Shown here: piece after piece, positions 1-8,745 of the stretch
How positions within the stretch are numbered: the stretch's first letter is position 1
How the letters are laid out: each line of letters opens with the position of its first letter
Assembly (NCBI RefSeq): GCF_018739885.1
Contig: NZ_JADOES010000049.1
Location: forward strand, 1-40,321
DNA length: 40,321 bases
Direction of reading: 5' to 3'
Source: Leptothoe spongobia TAU-MAC 1115
GTDB taxonomy: Bacteria > Cyanobacteriota > Cyanobacteriia > Phormidesmidales > Phormidesmidaceae
The notes under the pieces: model-generated
Database searches by the model: none
Told to the model about the DNA's origin: nothing
What the model saw: the letters and a program-made list of their open reading frames with translations, nothing else
Program-made: the position numbers and the translations under genes

Positions 1-117
1 TCCAGTATGGCTGTAAATCCCTACTTTGAACTATTTGAGACGATACCAAGCTATGGCGAAAAATTAGTGACACTAACTGAACAACGTAAACATAGGGCAC
101 CTTACACAGCATGCTGA
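1..117 (+). CDS. Possible 3' end of a gene cut by the window edge
   Basis: A frame is open from base 1 to a TGA at 115-117, with an ATG at 7. The readable end, about 38 residues, is hydrophilic (for example LFETIPSYGEKLVTL) and resembles no family I recognise. It overlaps the end of the convergent small ORF at 102-215 by 16 bases, so at most one of the two may be real. Sequence to the left would settle it. Confidence 0.25.
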   Translation, partial: SSMAVNPYFELFETIPSYGEKLVTLTEQRKHRAPYTAC

Positions 118-215
118 CGATTAGGCAACACCCAACACAGAAGCGGCACCAGAACCACCATAGAAATCGCAAAACAAAAACAGACTTGCAGGCCTTCGAT
201 TTGTGTAGGGGTCAT
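102..215 (-). CDS. Candidate 37-residue single-helix membrane protein
   Basis: ATG at 215, TAA at 102, 37 codons. A GGAG lies about 8 bases upstream of the ATG, so the start is credible. The short polar N-terminus (MTPTQIEGLQ) is followed by a strongly hydrophobic stretch from about residue 11 to 30, then a short basic tail, PNRQHAV. This layout matches the many 30-45-residue subunits of cyanobacterial photosystems, cytochrome b6f and NDH-1. I compared it from memory with PsbN, PsbX, PsaM, PetG, PetL, PetM and PetN and it matches none. It may be an unannotated mini-protein or chance. Confidence 0.35.
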   Translation of the reverse strand: MTPTQIEGLQVCFCFAISMVVLVPLLCWVLPNRQHAV

Positions 216-402
216 GGTGGGAAGCTCCAATTCAACGTAGGTGGGTAATGGATGAGCGCGCGTTTTGTTTGTCCTATATAGAGAAACAAACCTTGACTCA
301 TCAATTCCGATATGATTCGTGTGATCCTAGACGTTTTGACGTGTGTTGTTGATCACCCCTTGACGGTAGGCTCCTTAGCAAGTGATTATGAATAAGACCT
401 AC

Positions 403-475
403 GGGGCTATAGCTCAGCTGGTAGAGCACCTGCATGGCATGCAGGGGGTCAGCGGTTCGAGCCCGCTTAGCTCCA
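403..475 (+). tRNA. tRNA-Ala(GGC)
   Basis: A 73-nt cloverleaf. The acceptor stem GGGGCTA pairs with TAGCTCC, followed by the discriminator A. The anticodon stem CCTGC/GCAGG encloses the loop ATGGCAT with anticodon GGC, and the T-loop is TTCGAGC. No CCA is encoded. A strong hairpin follows 7 bases downstream. Confidence 0.97.
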
Positions 476-482
476 TATGATT

Positions 483-526
483 AAAAAAACGTAGAGACAT
501 TCCATGGAATGTCCCTACGTTTTTTT
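483..526. terminator. Bidirectional rho-independent terminator
   Basis: A 22-bp inverted repeat with one mismatch (495/514), centred between 504 and 505. The arms carry ACGTAG and ACATTCCA and are flanked by seven A on the left and seven T on the right, so both strands have a hairpin followed by a T-run. It ends tRNA-Ala on the plus strand and the TPR gene on the minus strand. The TPR stop codon (525-527) lies inside the T-run. Confidence 0.9.
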
Positions 527-1679
527 AATTGGAATCAAAAGCAATGAGTTCTATTTCTTCCAGGTCTTCGCCGCTGTCGTCATCTTCCATATCTTGCAAA
601 ATAGACTGTAGCAGCGGATCAGCATAGGCCCGCTCAGTATAAATATTCGGGTCTAGGGACATCGCTCGACGCAAATGCTCAAGCGCCCACATATCCTGAC
701 CTAAACGAGCATAGCAGCGTGCCTGATTATAAAATGCAAACGGCTGATCGGGCTCGATGGCAAGGGATTTATCATAAGCCTCAATAGCTCGACTATAATC
801 CGCCATCTTTTGTAGCGCCCATCCCATCGCTAACCAAGCCTGATGATTGTAAGCTTGGATTTTCAAAGCGGTGGTCAAGCTTACTTGAGCATCATCCAAC
901 TGATCCAGGTCTAATAGCACCAATCCCCTTAAATGCCAGAAACGCGAGTCGCCCGGTTCTAGGGTTACCGCCTTCTCAAGACTGGTAAAAGCTTCTTCTA
1001 GCTGACCTAGCGACTTGAGTGCGGCTGCATGATAGCTCCAAACATTGGCATTATTAGCATCAATACGAATGGCATGGTTCAGGGCCCTGAGGGCTTTCTG
1101 ATGTTGATGCTCCTGCAGCAAGGTACGACCTAAAAGCATCCATACCTTACTATCACCATCGTAGAGTTCGGCAGCTTTGTTTAAGCTTTCGATAGCCTGA
1201 TCATTACGATTAAGCTGTAGAAGCGCTTTGCCACGATAATACCAAACCTTATAAAAGTCAGGTCGCAGCTGAATTGCTTGCTCGTAACTCAAAACAGCTT
1301 CCCCATATTGAGCTCTTCGGTGCAGATTTTTGCTCTTGCGATACTGGGCTTTGAAATAGCAGGGAGCTTGTTTCAGAGCCTGGCTATAACACTTGGAAGC
1401 TTCATCAAAGACTTCTAGTTTCTCCAGAACAACACCGTAGTTACACCATACGCGATGCTCTGTCGATTTTAAGGACAGGGTGTGACGGTAGCTCTCAGCG
1501 GCTGCCTCATATTGACCAATGCTCGCAAGCAGATAACTGCGATAGTTCCAGGCCTGATAATGATAGGGATAACGCTTGATGACGCGATCGCAAATTTTGA
1601 TCTCCAGCCGATAACGATCGTCTTGTTCAGTGGAAAGCCGATTAGCACTGGTAACATCAATAACTTGACCACTAATCAT
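525..1679 (-). CDS. Tetratricopeptide-repeat protein
   Basis: A 384-residue protein built almost entirely of about nine or ten TPR units of 34 residues. Repeated signatures include AWNYRSYLLASIGQYEAA, VWYYRGKALLQLNRNDQA, VWSYHAAALKSLGQLEEA and AWLAMGWALQKMADYSRA. TPR arrays are protein-binding scaffolds. There is no signal peptide or membrane segment, so it should be cytosolic. The C-terminus is acidic (DMEDDDSGEDLEEIE). ATG at 1679 is the first start before the first helix. The gene is monocistronic, converges on tRNA-Ala and shares its terminator. The TPR assignment is seen directly; the partner and role are unknown. Confidence 0.88.
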   Translation of the reverse strand: MISGQVIDVTSANRLSTEQDDRYRLEIKICDRVIKRYPYHYQAWNYRSYLLASIGQYEAAAESYRHTLSLKSTEHRVWCNYGVVLEKLEVFDEASKCYSQALKQAPCYFKAQYRKSKNLHRRAQYGEAVLSYEQAIQLRPDFYKVWYYRGKALLQLNRNDQAIESLNKAAELYDGDSKVWMLLGRTLLQEHQHQKALRALNHAIRIDANNANVWSYHAAALKSLGQLEEAFTSLEKAVTLEPGDSRFWHLRGLVLLDLDQLDDAQVSLTTALKIQAYNHQAWLAMGWALQKMADYSRAIEAYDKSLAIEPDQPFAFYNQARCYARLGQDMWALEHLRRAMSLDPNIYTERAYADPLLQSILQDMEDDDSGEDLEEIELIAFDSN

Positions 1680-2109
1680 AAGTATCTATGTATTTATACG
1701 GCAGCAGCACGCAGAATCGTATTACTTAGTTATACAAATCTTAAGGATAATGGCCGGAATTGCTATCAGGGTTGATAACAATCACAACTAGGAACACCAA
1801 ATACCCATTGACTCCTAGAAGGCTATAGCCCTGCCTCTCTCAACACATACGTATATGTAGATTGACGTGTAGTTCGATACACAGGTTCAGGGTCCCCATT
1901 TTAATCAACCATACTGACATAGCCCCAGATTTAGTGGATTACGTTACCAAGACATCACTAACAATCAGCAGCAAACATAATGGTCCTAGGCTTTCACACA
2001 GATGTCCCGAAAAACATCATGCCTGATCCCCATCGATTCCTCCTGTCTGGATCCACGGAGATATTATTTTTCGACTAAATTACGGATGGAAGGTGCGAAT
2101 TATCAACCG

Positions 2110-2161
2110 TGTGGAAAACGTATGGAAGCTGTGGAAAACTCTGTGGAAAACGTGTGGAAAA
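2110..2161 (-). promoter_or_regulatory. Cluster of four direct DnaA boxes
   Basis: Four identical 9-mers in the same orientation within 52 bases, with start-to-start spacings of 20, 12 and 11 bases. A degenerate fifth copy (TATGGAAGC, 2121-2129) lies between the first two. The 11-12 base spacing puts boxes about one helical turn apart, suited to cooperative DnaA loading. Confidence 0.7.
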
Positions 2162-2327
2162 TTTTGGCAACGGTTGAAAATCAGTCACCATCCTTAGCAA
2201 TTTATGATAAGGAGATTACATACTTTAAAGAGCTGAAAGTACTCAAAGCATTGAAATTCAAAAATTTTAGCTAACTTTATATTTCTGTAAGACTCAGGCT
2301 AAAGAACGAATAATAGCGTCTGAGAAG

Positions 2328-2336
2328 TTATCCACA
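2328..2336 (+). promoter_or_regulatory. DnaA box TTATCCACA
   Basis: An exact match to the classic DnaA box, in the opposite orientation to the 2110-2161 cluster and 33 bases beyond the recJ stop codon. An AT-rich tract lies between it and the cluster. Confidence 0.6.
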
Positions 2337-2368
2337 GGTCTGGACAGATATGTTCCCAAAATCAGGAT

Positions 2369-5300
2369 CTAACCTCCGTAGATCTGCCGAAATAACCCCC
2401 GGCGATTGGCTCCCCCGACTACGAGCTGACGTAACAAGGTGTAATGCCATTCATACAAAAAACTTTCACCATGGGCTGCAATATTGCGCAAACGGCTGAT
2501 TTGGTCCAAACTTGCAGCCGCTTGCTTGCCCTTTGCTTCAAAGCACATCGCCATGGGATGTTCCCACTGTTCAAAAAACTCAGTCAGCAAGTCACGATCT
2601 CGACTACTCAGCACATTGTGCGCCTTGATCGTCCGATAGAGCCGCTTCTCAGGCACAGCTTCTTGCTGAGTCAGCACATCTCGATCCAGGGTACGCCATT
2701 TTTCTGCCAGTAGAGATGGCATCATACCCAGGGTGTAGCGGCGATTGGGACCTAGCTCGATGCCACCCAGTTCTGACATCCCTTCTAACCGAACAAAATC
2801 ATAGAGATCCATAAAGAACGGTTGTACAACCTCCCGCTCCACTGCAAAGCTCAGACGAATACCCGCCTCAGAATAATCAGCAATATCAGGATCGGCTCCA
2901 TCAGACTGCAGCATATGATAGTTGCGGTAGGCGGCACAGAAATCCTTCTGAGAATCTGATTGAATACAGAACCACACACTATCCCCCAGAGCCTCACGCA
3001 CCTCTTGCTTAATCTCATTTGACTCGGGCGGCGGTACCGTACGCTGGGGTCGCTCCGTCTGCAGCTGTACGATATGAGCCTCTTGATCCGCAATGGCCGC
3101 TTGCTGCTGCTGTAACTCAGTTTGCAATTCTTGAAACGCCGTCTGTTTTTCATCTGACAGCTGGGTGATTTTATCTTCTAAGATTTGAATTTGCTGGTTC
3201 AAGGTGGCAATCTGACTATCTTTATCACTCAGCAATTCATCTTTTTCAGCCAACAGCTCATCTTTATGAATCAATAAACTTGTTTTCTGCTTAAGCTCTA
3301 GGGCATTTAAGCCAGCTCGCAACAGATTAAAATAATAGGTATCCGACAAATCCACAACGTCAGGATTCTCTCCTGGGATGTAAAGTACTCCTCGTCGCTG
3401 AGCTAGCTGAACTACCAGCAACTGCCCTTCCCCATTACGAATCTTGAGTTCTTGAGAGGCGCTCTCTTGCTCAATGGTGCTAACATAGCGTCTCTTGCTA
3501 TAGAAGAATTCTGCATGGATCGCAGATGAATCAGCACTCGATTGAACAGATTCAGAAGATAAGGGTACTGCATCAAGTGAGGGGGGAGACTCTGCCACCT
3601 TAGGACTATGACCATTGACCGACGGCAACTCCGGCTGACGCGGCAACTCCGGCTGATTCGGTGTGACCGCCTGACGCTGTGGCTGAACCGTTAATTTATC
3701 AGCCACCTTTGGCGATGATAGATTTTCATGATGGTCAACCTCGGGCGAAATCACCGGACCATTTGTTACTGACCAGGGAGGAATGGAACTAGCCGTCAGA
3801 TCTGGCTGTGCCAGCTTTATCCCCACCAGCTCTATCTCAATAGACTGACGACCTTGCCATTCATTGAGACGAATTTTATAGGCAATATCTACCTGGTGTG
3901 GCAGCGGATGATATTCTGCCCAACGCCAGGCCAACGCCTTGATAGAAGTTACCTGCTGGGTCTCTGGATGAGTATGGGCAAGAGTGAGCTTAAGATGTTT
4001 ACGGTCTTTACCAATAATCTGTTGATCAACAACATTGACCATTGATGTCCAAAAAACAGGTTCATTATTTTGGATACCACAGGGATGAAGACAATCAATT
4101 TGTTCGTACAGAGATAAGGTAATATCTGCTAAATGTGCTCTGGCATCAACGGTAATCAGCGGCTTTAAATATTCTGGCTGCAGATGTTGGCAGGCAAAAT
4201 GACTCAATCGTGATGTCACTTGACGTAGCTTTTTAGCAGCAAAGGTAAACCCTCCGGCTGCCCGGTGCCCACCATACTTATCCAAGAGATCATCACAAGC
4301 CTGGAGTGCTTCAAAGACGTTAAATTCAGGAATTCCTCGGGCAGAACCTCGAATCTCTTTTTTCCCTTTATCCTCATAGGTACCAATAAACACCGGCACA
4401 CCATAGCGCTCCACAAGACGCGACGCCACAATACCAATCACCCCGTGGTGCCACTCGGGCTGCACTATTACCAACACCCGTTGCTTTTGCAAATCCAGTT
4501 TTGCCTGGGACTGTTGCTCTTCACACCAAGCCACTGCCTGAGTTTCAATCAGCTCACACATGCGCTGACGGAGGGTATTGGTCTCCTCACACTGCATAGC
4601 CCGTTGCAGTGCTATGCCCACATCCTCAGTGGTGAGCATATCGATAACAACCTGTGGATCCCCAATACGCCCAATGGCATTAATCCTAGGCCCTAAACGA
4701 AAACCAATCGCCTCAGGTTTGAGCGTTTTCTTCCCTTGGTCCAAGCCGGCCACTTCAATCAGGGCTTGAATCCCAGGAATACGAGACTTAGGTAACAGCT
4801 GTAGTCCTCGCCGTACCCAACGCCGATTTACCCCCACTAAAGGAGCAAGATCAGCAATCGTACCCAAGGTAAACAACTCTAACGATGACGCTGTCAAATC
4901 TTGAGTTCGCTGCAAAGCTTGAGCCAGACACACTGCCAGGATATAGGCCACGCCCACACCAGCCACACCATAGTAGGGAGAACTAGTCGGCAACAGTTTT
5001 GGATTCAGAATCGCCTGGGCTGGGGGCAATTTTTCAGGTAAATCATGGTGATCCGTAATAATTACCGTTAAGCCCAGCTCTACCGCTCTAGCAATGGGTT
5101 CATAGGCAGCAATGCCATTATCCACGGTGAGAATCAACCGTACCCCATCGGCATAGAACTCTTCCACAATGCGAGTGTTAATGCCATAGCCCTCTTGCAT
5201 CCGACTAGGAATGGCATAGTGGGCCTCAGCGCCTAAGAGCCAGAGTGCACGCAGCAGGAGTGCCGTACTGGTCATGCCATCGGCATCATAGTCACCACAA

Positions 5301-5605
5301 ACCGCAATCTTATGACCTTGCTCAATGGCAGTCACCAAAAACTCAACGCTTTGGGCTAGATCTTGAAACTCATCTAACGGTGACGGTAGTTGCTGGGTTT
5401 CAGGATCCAAATACAGCCACGCCTGCTCAGGCGTCTGGATACCGCGATTAATCAAGACCTGAGCAATCAGGGGCGACAGTTGGGTCACCGTCGCCATCCG
5501 CTGAGCCTGCTGTACCTGCGGTGGAAAAATTTGCCATCGCTGTTGCGGAATCCGCGTAGCAGCCGATTCTTGTGTCGCGAGAGAAGTAGCAGGGGTCTCA
5601 GTCAA
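2369..5605 (-). CDS. recJ: RecJ single-strand exonuclease with coiled-coil and HEPN-like C-terminal extension
   Basis: A DHH/DHHA1 5'-3' single-strand DNA exonuclease of recombination and mismatch repair. Visible motifs are GDYDADG (104-110), TVDNG (160-164), TDHH (184-187), GPRINAIGR (305-313) and the DHHA1 GGH (445-447). An OB-like region follows to about 600. E. coli RecJ is 577 residues; this one is 1078. The extra part has a Pro/Ser-rich linker (about 610-695), a coiled coil (about 775-852) and a helical domain (about 865-1078) with RNIAAH at 1040-1045, which fits the HEPN Rx4-6H motif. The start is TTG at 5605: no ATG, GTG or TTG lies further upstream before the stop, and the next ATG (residue 37) would remove conserved N-terminal sequence. 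The gene ends beside the DnaA-box region. The catalytic core is certain; the HEPN reading is an inference. Confidence 0.93.
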   Translation of the reverse strand: MTETPATSLATQESAATRIPQQRWQIFPPQVQQAQRMATVTQLSPLIAQVLINRGIQTPEQAWLYLDPETQQLPSPLDEFQDLAQSVEFLVTAIEQGHKIAVCGDYDADGMTSTALLLRALWLLGAEAHYAIPSRMQEGYGINTRIVEEFYADGVRLILTVDNGIAAYEPIARAVELGLTVIITDHHDLPEKLPPAQAILNPKLLPTSSPYYGVAGVGVAYILAVCLAQALQRTQDLTASSLELFTLGTIADLAPLVGVNRRWVRRGLQLLPKSRIPGIQALIEVAGLDQGKKTLKPEAIGFRLGPRINAIGRIGDPQVVIDMLTTEDVGIALQRAMQCEETNTLRQRMCELIETQAVAWCEEQQSQAKLDLQKQRVLVIVQPEWHHGVIGIVASRLVERYGVPVFIGTYEDKGKKEIRGSARGIPEFNVFEALQACDDLLDKYGGHRAAGGFTFAAKKLRQVTSRLSHFACQHLQPEYLKPLITVDARAHLADITLSLYEQIDCLHPCGIQNNEPVFWTSMVNVVDQQIIGKDRKHLKLTLAHTHPETQQVTSIKALAWRWAEYHPLPHQVDIAYKIRLNEWQGRQSIEIELVGIKLAQPDLTASSIPPWSVTNGPVISPEVDHHENLSSPKVADKLTVQPQRQAVTPNQPELPRQPELPSVNGHSPKVAESPPSLDAVPLSSESVQSSADSSAIHAEFFYSKRRYVSTIEQESASQELKIRNGEGQLLVVQLAQRRGVLYIPGENPDVVDLSDTYYFNLLRAGLNALELKQKTSLLIHKDELLAEKDELLSDKDSQIATLNQQIQILEDKITQLSDEKQTAFQELQTELQQQQAAIADQEAHIVQLQTERPQRTVPPPESNEIKQEVREALGDSVWFCIQSDSQKDFCAAYRNYHMLQSDGADPDIADYSEAGIRLSFAVEREVVQPFFMDLYDFVRLEGMSELGGIELGPNRRYTLGMMPSLLAEKWRTLDRDVLTQQEAVPEKRLYRTIKAHNVLSSRDRDLLTEFFEQWEHPMAMCFEAKGKQAAASLDQISRLRNIAAHGESFLYEWHYTLLRQLVVGGANRRGLFRQIYGG

Positions 5606-5744
5606 GGAGGTGAATAGGGAATGCGAACTAAAGTAAGTCTTAGATTAAGGCAAATCTTCAAAATGGCAAGTGCCTAAATGTTGCGGCAATCAAAACACTA
5701 GCCTGCCCTTAATATAGTTCATACGAACTAATCGCAATCAGTGA

Positions 5745-7190
5745 TTATCGACCTACTAATTTTGCGGGTGCCGGTCGTGCCTTCTGAGTCGCACCATAGA
5801 GACGATAGGTATTTGCTTGACGGGTCTCCACATCATCTTCAGCCAGGCGCTCTACATAGTTCACTTTGACTTCCTCAAGGAAATCATAAATCAGGACCTG
5901 CAACTCCTTCAGGGTATTACCCTGCTGTAATTCATCGCGGAAATGCTCACTAAAGCTCTCAACCAATTTGCCCATCAAATCACCACCTTTATCATCAGCC
6001 AGAGCCTGTTTAAGACTGCCATAGAGATTCTTAGACACCTCGGCTGAGATTTGCTGCGTCAGCTGCTCAGAGATATTGGTAAACCCTGGCAAAATGCTTA
6101 AGCCTTTATAGGCAGGGGCTTGAGAAATAGCTCCGGTCACAGTATGGCTAAGAACAGCATCGATGTCCGGCTTGATTTCAGGCAGGACTTTGTTAACCAC
6201 AATGTCGGTGAGGCGTTTGGTGATGGTTTGGACCTCATCCACATCATTAAGGTCAATGTAGTTTTCCTTGCCTGCGGTCAGTTCAAACACCCAGCGGCTA
6301 AGTTGCCCCGCTTGGATCAGGTTTTGCACTTGATCAATCATGCGCAAGAACACAACCTCGGTGAGTTCAACCGCAAACTGACTAATTAAAATGCGGTTAA
6401 TGCGACCTTGAATCGGGTCTAAGTGAGATAGCTGAGCCTGATTGGAACGCACTACGACGGGAACCACCCGCAACCAACGCCAGAAGGGTAAAAACAACGG
6501 TACGTCATAAATTCGCCACAGCATGGCATCAAACCAGGTGGTATTTTCATGGCGGCGGCTGAGGAAATATGTACGGGCAAGAAATTCGAGCCCAAAGAGG
6601 GTAATAAAGGGAATATCAATGAGCCAAAAGCGGTCGGTGGGTAAACCATTAAACCCAATGCCACGCCAATAATTGGTTTCGATGCGTGGTCGAATTTGCG
6701 CGTCGAAAAAGTCTAACTCTTCCGACCAGCCTTTTTGTAAATAGGCCTGGCTCCAGAAGGTGCGAAAGGCTTCTTTGGAGGAGCTTTCCTGGTCGGTGCG
6801 ATCGCGCATTCCTTGCTTAATCCGCTCCAGCGTCCCCGACTTATTCGCCACAGCAAATGGATTCTCGTCAATCAGGTCAGCGCTACTGGACCGCAGATTT
6901 GCCAGCTGGCGCTTAGCAGCCTGTGAGTCTAGACTTTCGTTTTCCAGGGTAGCTTTAAGGGCATCGACTTCGGCTAGGTAGGCGGTGGTAACGCGATGCT
7001 CTTCAATACCTTTAAAGGTTTGGCCGTACCAGGTGGTGGGAGTGGGTAAAAACTTTAGGTATAGGTCGCGGAAGCGGATGTAGCTGATGTCGAAGAGGAC
7101 CAGGATGAGGTTGGCGGTTGCGATCGCAACCATCAAGCGCTCAAACCACAGCTGAAAGGTACGACGGCGGGAAGATCGAGAAAAAGCCAT
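5745..7190 (-). CDS. Conserved membrane protein with a voltage-sensor-like helix set
   Basis: A 481-residue protein from the ATG at 7190. A GTG at 7211 would add seven residues; neither start has a clear ribosome-binding site. Hydrophobic segments lie at about 19-38, 187-210 and 226-247. The last two (FWLIDIPFITLFGLEFLARTYF, then WRWLRVVPVVVR with spaced arginines) recall the S1-S4 part of voltage-sensor proteins, but no ion-pore filter is visible. Residues 60-180 and 250-481 are soluble, helical and charged. Cytosolic and membrane portions look balanced, suggesting a membrane-anchored scaffold or regulator. I cannot assign a function. It sits between recJ and a divergent hydrolase gene. Confidence 0.75.
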   Translation of the reverse strand: MAFSRSSRRRTFQLWFERLMVAIATANLILVLFDISYIRFRDLYLKFLPTPTTWYGQTFKGIEEHRVTTAYLAEVDALKATLENESLDSQAAKRQLANLRSSSADLIDENPFAVANKSGTLERIKQGMRDRTDQESSSKEAFRTFWSQAYLQKGWSEELDFFDAQIRPRIETNYWRGIGFNGLPTDRFWLIDIPFITLFGLEFLARTYFLSRRHENTTWFDAMLWRIYDVPLFLPFWRWLRVVPVVVRSNQAQLSHLDPIQGRINRILISQFAVELTEVVFLRMIDQVQNLIQAGQLSRWVFELTAGKENYIDLNDVDEVQTITKRLTDIVVNKVLPEIKPDIDAVLSHTVTGAISQAPAYKGLSILPGFTNISEQLTQQISAEVSKNLYGSLKQALADDKGGDLMGKLVESFSEHFRDELQQGNTLKELQVLIYDFLEEVKVNYVERLAEDDVETRQANTYRLYGATQKARPAPAKLVGR

Positions 7191-7356
7191 AGAGGGGGCA
7201 ATACAGCACACTTTTCCTAGACTAGCGGCCCAACCGTAGCAAGCAGGCAGAACCCACGATAGACTTAAACAAGTAACGAAATATTACTTAACAAATGCAA
7301 CGGCCACGAGCCTATGACCTAAATTCTCCTATTAATTGCTCAAACCTAATCTACCT

Positions 7357-8259
7357 ATGACTCTTTCAGTAGCTCCCACCGTTGGTAATATCTGGACCTG
7401 GCGCGACTTTACTGTCTACTATGTCCGCGCAGGCGAGCCTCGTACAGATCGGCCACCGCTGCTGCTGGTACATGGATTTGGCGCATCTACCGACCACTGG
7501 ACTAAGAATATCACCGAGCTACAGCAGGATTTTGAGGTGTGGGCCATCGACTTGATCGGCTTTGGTCGGTCGTCAAAACCTTCTGGTGGTTACAGTTCTG
7601 ACCTGTGGCGTGATCAGCTGAGCGACTTTATTGAGCAGATTATTGGTCGTCCAGCAGTGATTGCCGGTAACTCCATTGGTGGTTATAGCTGTCTGTTTAC
7701 GGCGGCGACCCGGCCCCAGTGGGTAAAAGGTGCGGTGCTATTGAATGGCGTAGGTTCGTTTAAGGATCAGATGCCTGTTCAGGAGCCTAGTGCGTTGAAG
7801 AAGGCGATAGGTGAGCTGATTAAGAACATTATTCTCAGTCCGATTCCTAGCTGGTTTGTTTTCCAATTTGTTAAGAAGAAGTCTTATATTCGCAAAACAC
7901 TGAAGCAGGTATATGTGAACCAGGAGGCAGTGACTGAGGAGCTGATTGAGAATATTTATCGTCCGGCAACTGAACCAGAAGCTCCAGCGGCGTTTGCAGC
8001 GTTGTTTAAGGCTCCGAGAGGTGAGCGAGTGGATGTGTTGTTGTCGCAGTTGGAGCGACCTTTGTTGTTGTTGTGGGGCACAAAGGATCCTTGGATGAAC
8101 TGTGAGCAGCGCAGTGAGCTATTTAGAAAGTATTACAGCAATATTGAGGAGCATTTTTTGGAAGCAGGCCATTGTCCTCATGATGATCGGCCTGAGTTAG
8201 TCAATCCGTTAGTTAAGGATTGGATTCTGGAACAAGTTATGTGCTCTCAGATATTGTAA
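7357..8259 (+). CDS. Alpha/beta-hydrolase fold protein
   Basis: A 300-residue serine hydrolase of the alpha/beta superfamily. The oxyanion strand LLLVHGFG (36-42) is followed by the nucleophile elbow GNSIGG with Ser106. The acid is Asp244 in GTKDPW and the base is His272 in AGHCPHDD. A cap region lies between about 135 and 220. Cyanobacterial members of this type are usually annotated as hydrolases related to chlorophyll or pheophytin esterases, but the substrate cannot be read from the sequence. The ATG at 7357 is preferred; a TTG at 7336 would add seven residues. No signal peptide is present. Confidence 0.88.
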   Translation: MTLSVAPTVGNIWTWRDFTVYYVRAGEPRTDRPPLLLVHGFGASTDHWTKNITELQQDFEVWAIDLIGFGRSSKPSGGYSSDLWRDQLSDFIEQIIGRPAVIAGNSIGGYSCLFTAATRPQWVKGAVLLNGVGSFKDQMPVQEPSALKKAIGELIKNIILSPIPSWFVFQFVKKKSYIRKTLKQVYVNQEAVTEELIENIYRPATEPEAPAAFAALFKAPRGERVDVLLSQLERPLLLLWGTKDPWMNCEQRSELFRKYYSNIEEHFLEAGHCPHDDRPELVNPLVKDWILEQVMCSQIL

Positions 8260-8524
8260 GTAATCTAGATTCAATCGCTTTCCACTGTTGACGAGAAACT
8301 CTTACAGAAGAGTTTTTACAATCAAGGATTAACTTAACTGAATAGAGATATCTTGCAACCGATTCTGCGTCATCACTGGATAGAGCAGTAAGCTCTTGAT
8401 GTAGATGTAACGCATTCAAGTATGTTTGAATCAGTTGATCAGTAAATGCTTGCCAGTCAACAATTTTTGTAGGCTCTATATGGGTTTCTGGGATGTCTGA
8501 ATCAAAAAACGCTTGAAACCCCTT
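8237..8524 (-). pseudogene. Remnant of a NACHT-type NTPase C-terminus
   Basis: A 95-codon open stretch between an in-frame TAA (8525-8527) and the stop at 8237, without an ATG near its beginning. Its end, with LDCKNSSVRVSRQQW then IESRLL, matches the pattern I know from C-termini of cyanobacterial NACHT proteins (LVDCLNSDCYVSR then EIEETLLLP). No NTPase domain lies upstream, so this looks like the 3' stump of a deleted gene. It overlaps the end of the hydrolase gene by 23 bases. The family match is from memory and moderate. Confidence 0.45.
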
Positions 8525-8544
8525 TTATGCAAAGCCTTTAGCCT

Positions 8545-8619
8545 GGGAGGTGCAGCACCTATGAAACATAGTTTGGGTAAGGCTTACAGGCTATTGAATG
8601 AGTCCACCTCCCTGAAACA
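8545..8619. repeat. Inverted repeat in the gap after the NACHT remnant
   Basis: GGGAGGTG near 8546 and CACCTCCC near 8612 form an 8-base inverted pair about 60 bases apart, in the otherwise featureless 8525-8745 gap. It could be the scar of a small mobile element or a regulatory hairpin for the genes at 8746. No transposase or target duplication is visible. Confidence 0.25.
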
Positions 8620-8745
8620 GCTATTGAGCCTAACTTTTTTGATTCTGAGTCTATAACTCTGTAATCAGCGGATTAACTTTTTATCAGAAATCACCAATCA
8701 ATCAATGCCCTCTGATTCAATAGAATCAGTCTGAGTGCAACACCC

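Larger units (their letters stand above)
1780..2368. other. oriC: Candidate chromosomal replication origin region (oriC)
   Basis: A gene-poor interval between the TPR gene and recJ. It holds four exact TGTGGAAAA boxes (TTTTCCACA on the minus strand) at 2110-2118, 2130-2138, 2142-2150 and 2153-2161. A degenerate copy sits at 2121-2129, and one opposite-facing TTATCCACA lies at 2328-2336. TTTTCCACA is the DnaA-box consensus reported for cyanobacteria and TTATCCACA is the E. coli one. AT-rich sequence between about 2240 and 2290 could be the unwinding element. dnaA and dnaN are not in the window, and most genes to the right lie on the minus strand, so this could instead be a DnaA-binding regulatory cluster. 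Confidence 0.6.

Noticed and set aside
2002..2274. 90-codon plus-strand ORF in the oriC-like interval
   Set aside because: Its middle is simply the translated DnaA-box repeats (VENSVENVW and similar). It has no ribosome-binding site and no protein-like domain.
4265..4696. 143-codon plus-strand ORF inside recJ
   Set aside because: It lies antisense to the RecJ catalytic core and is a shadow frame.
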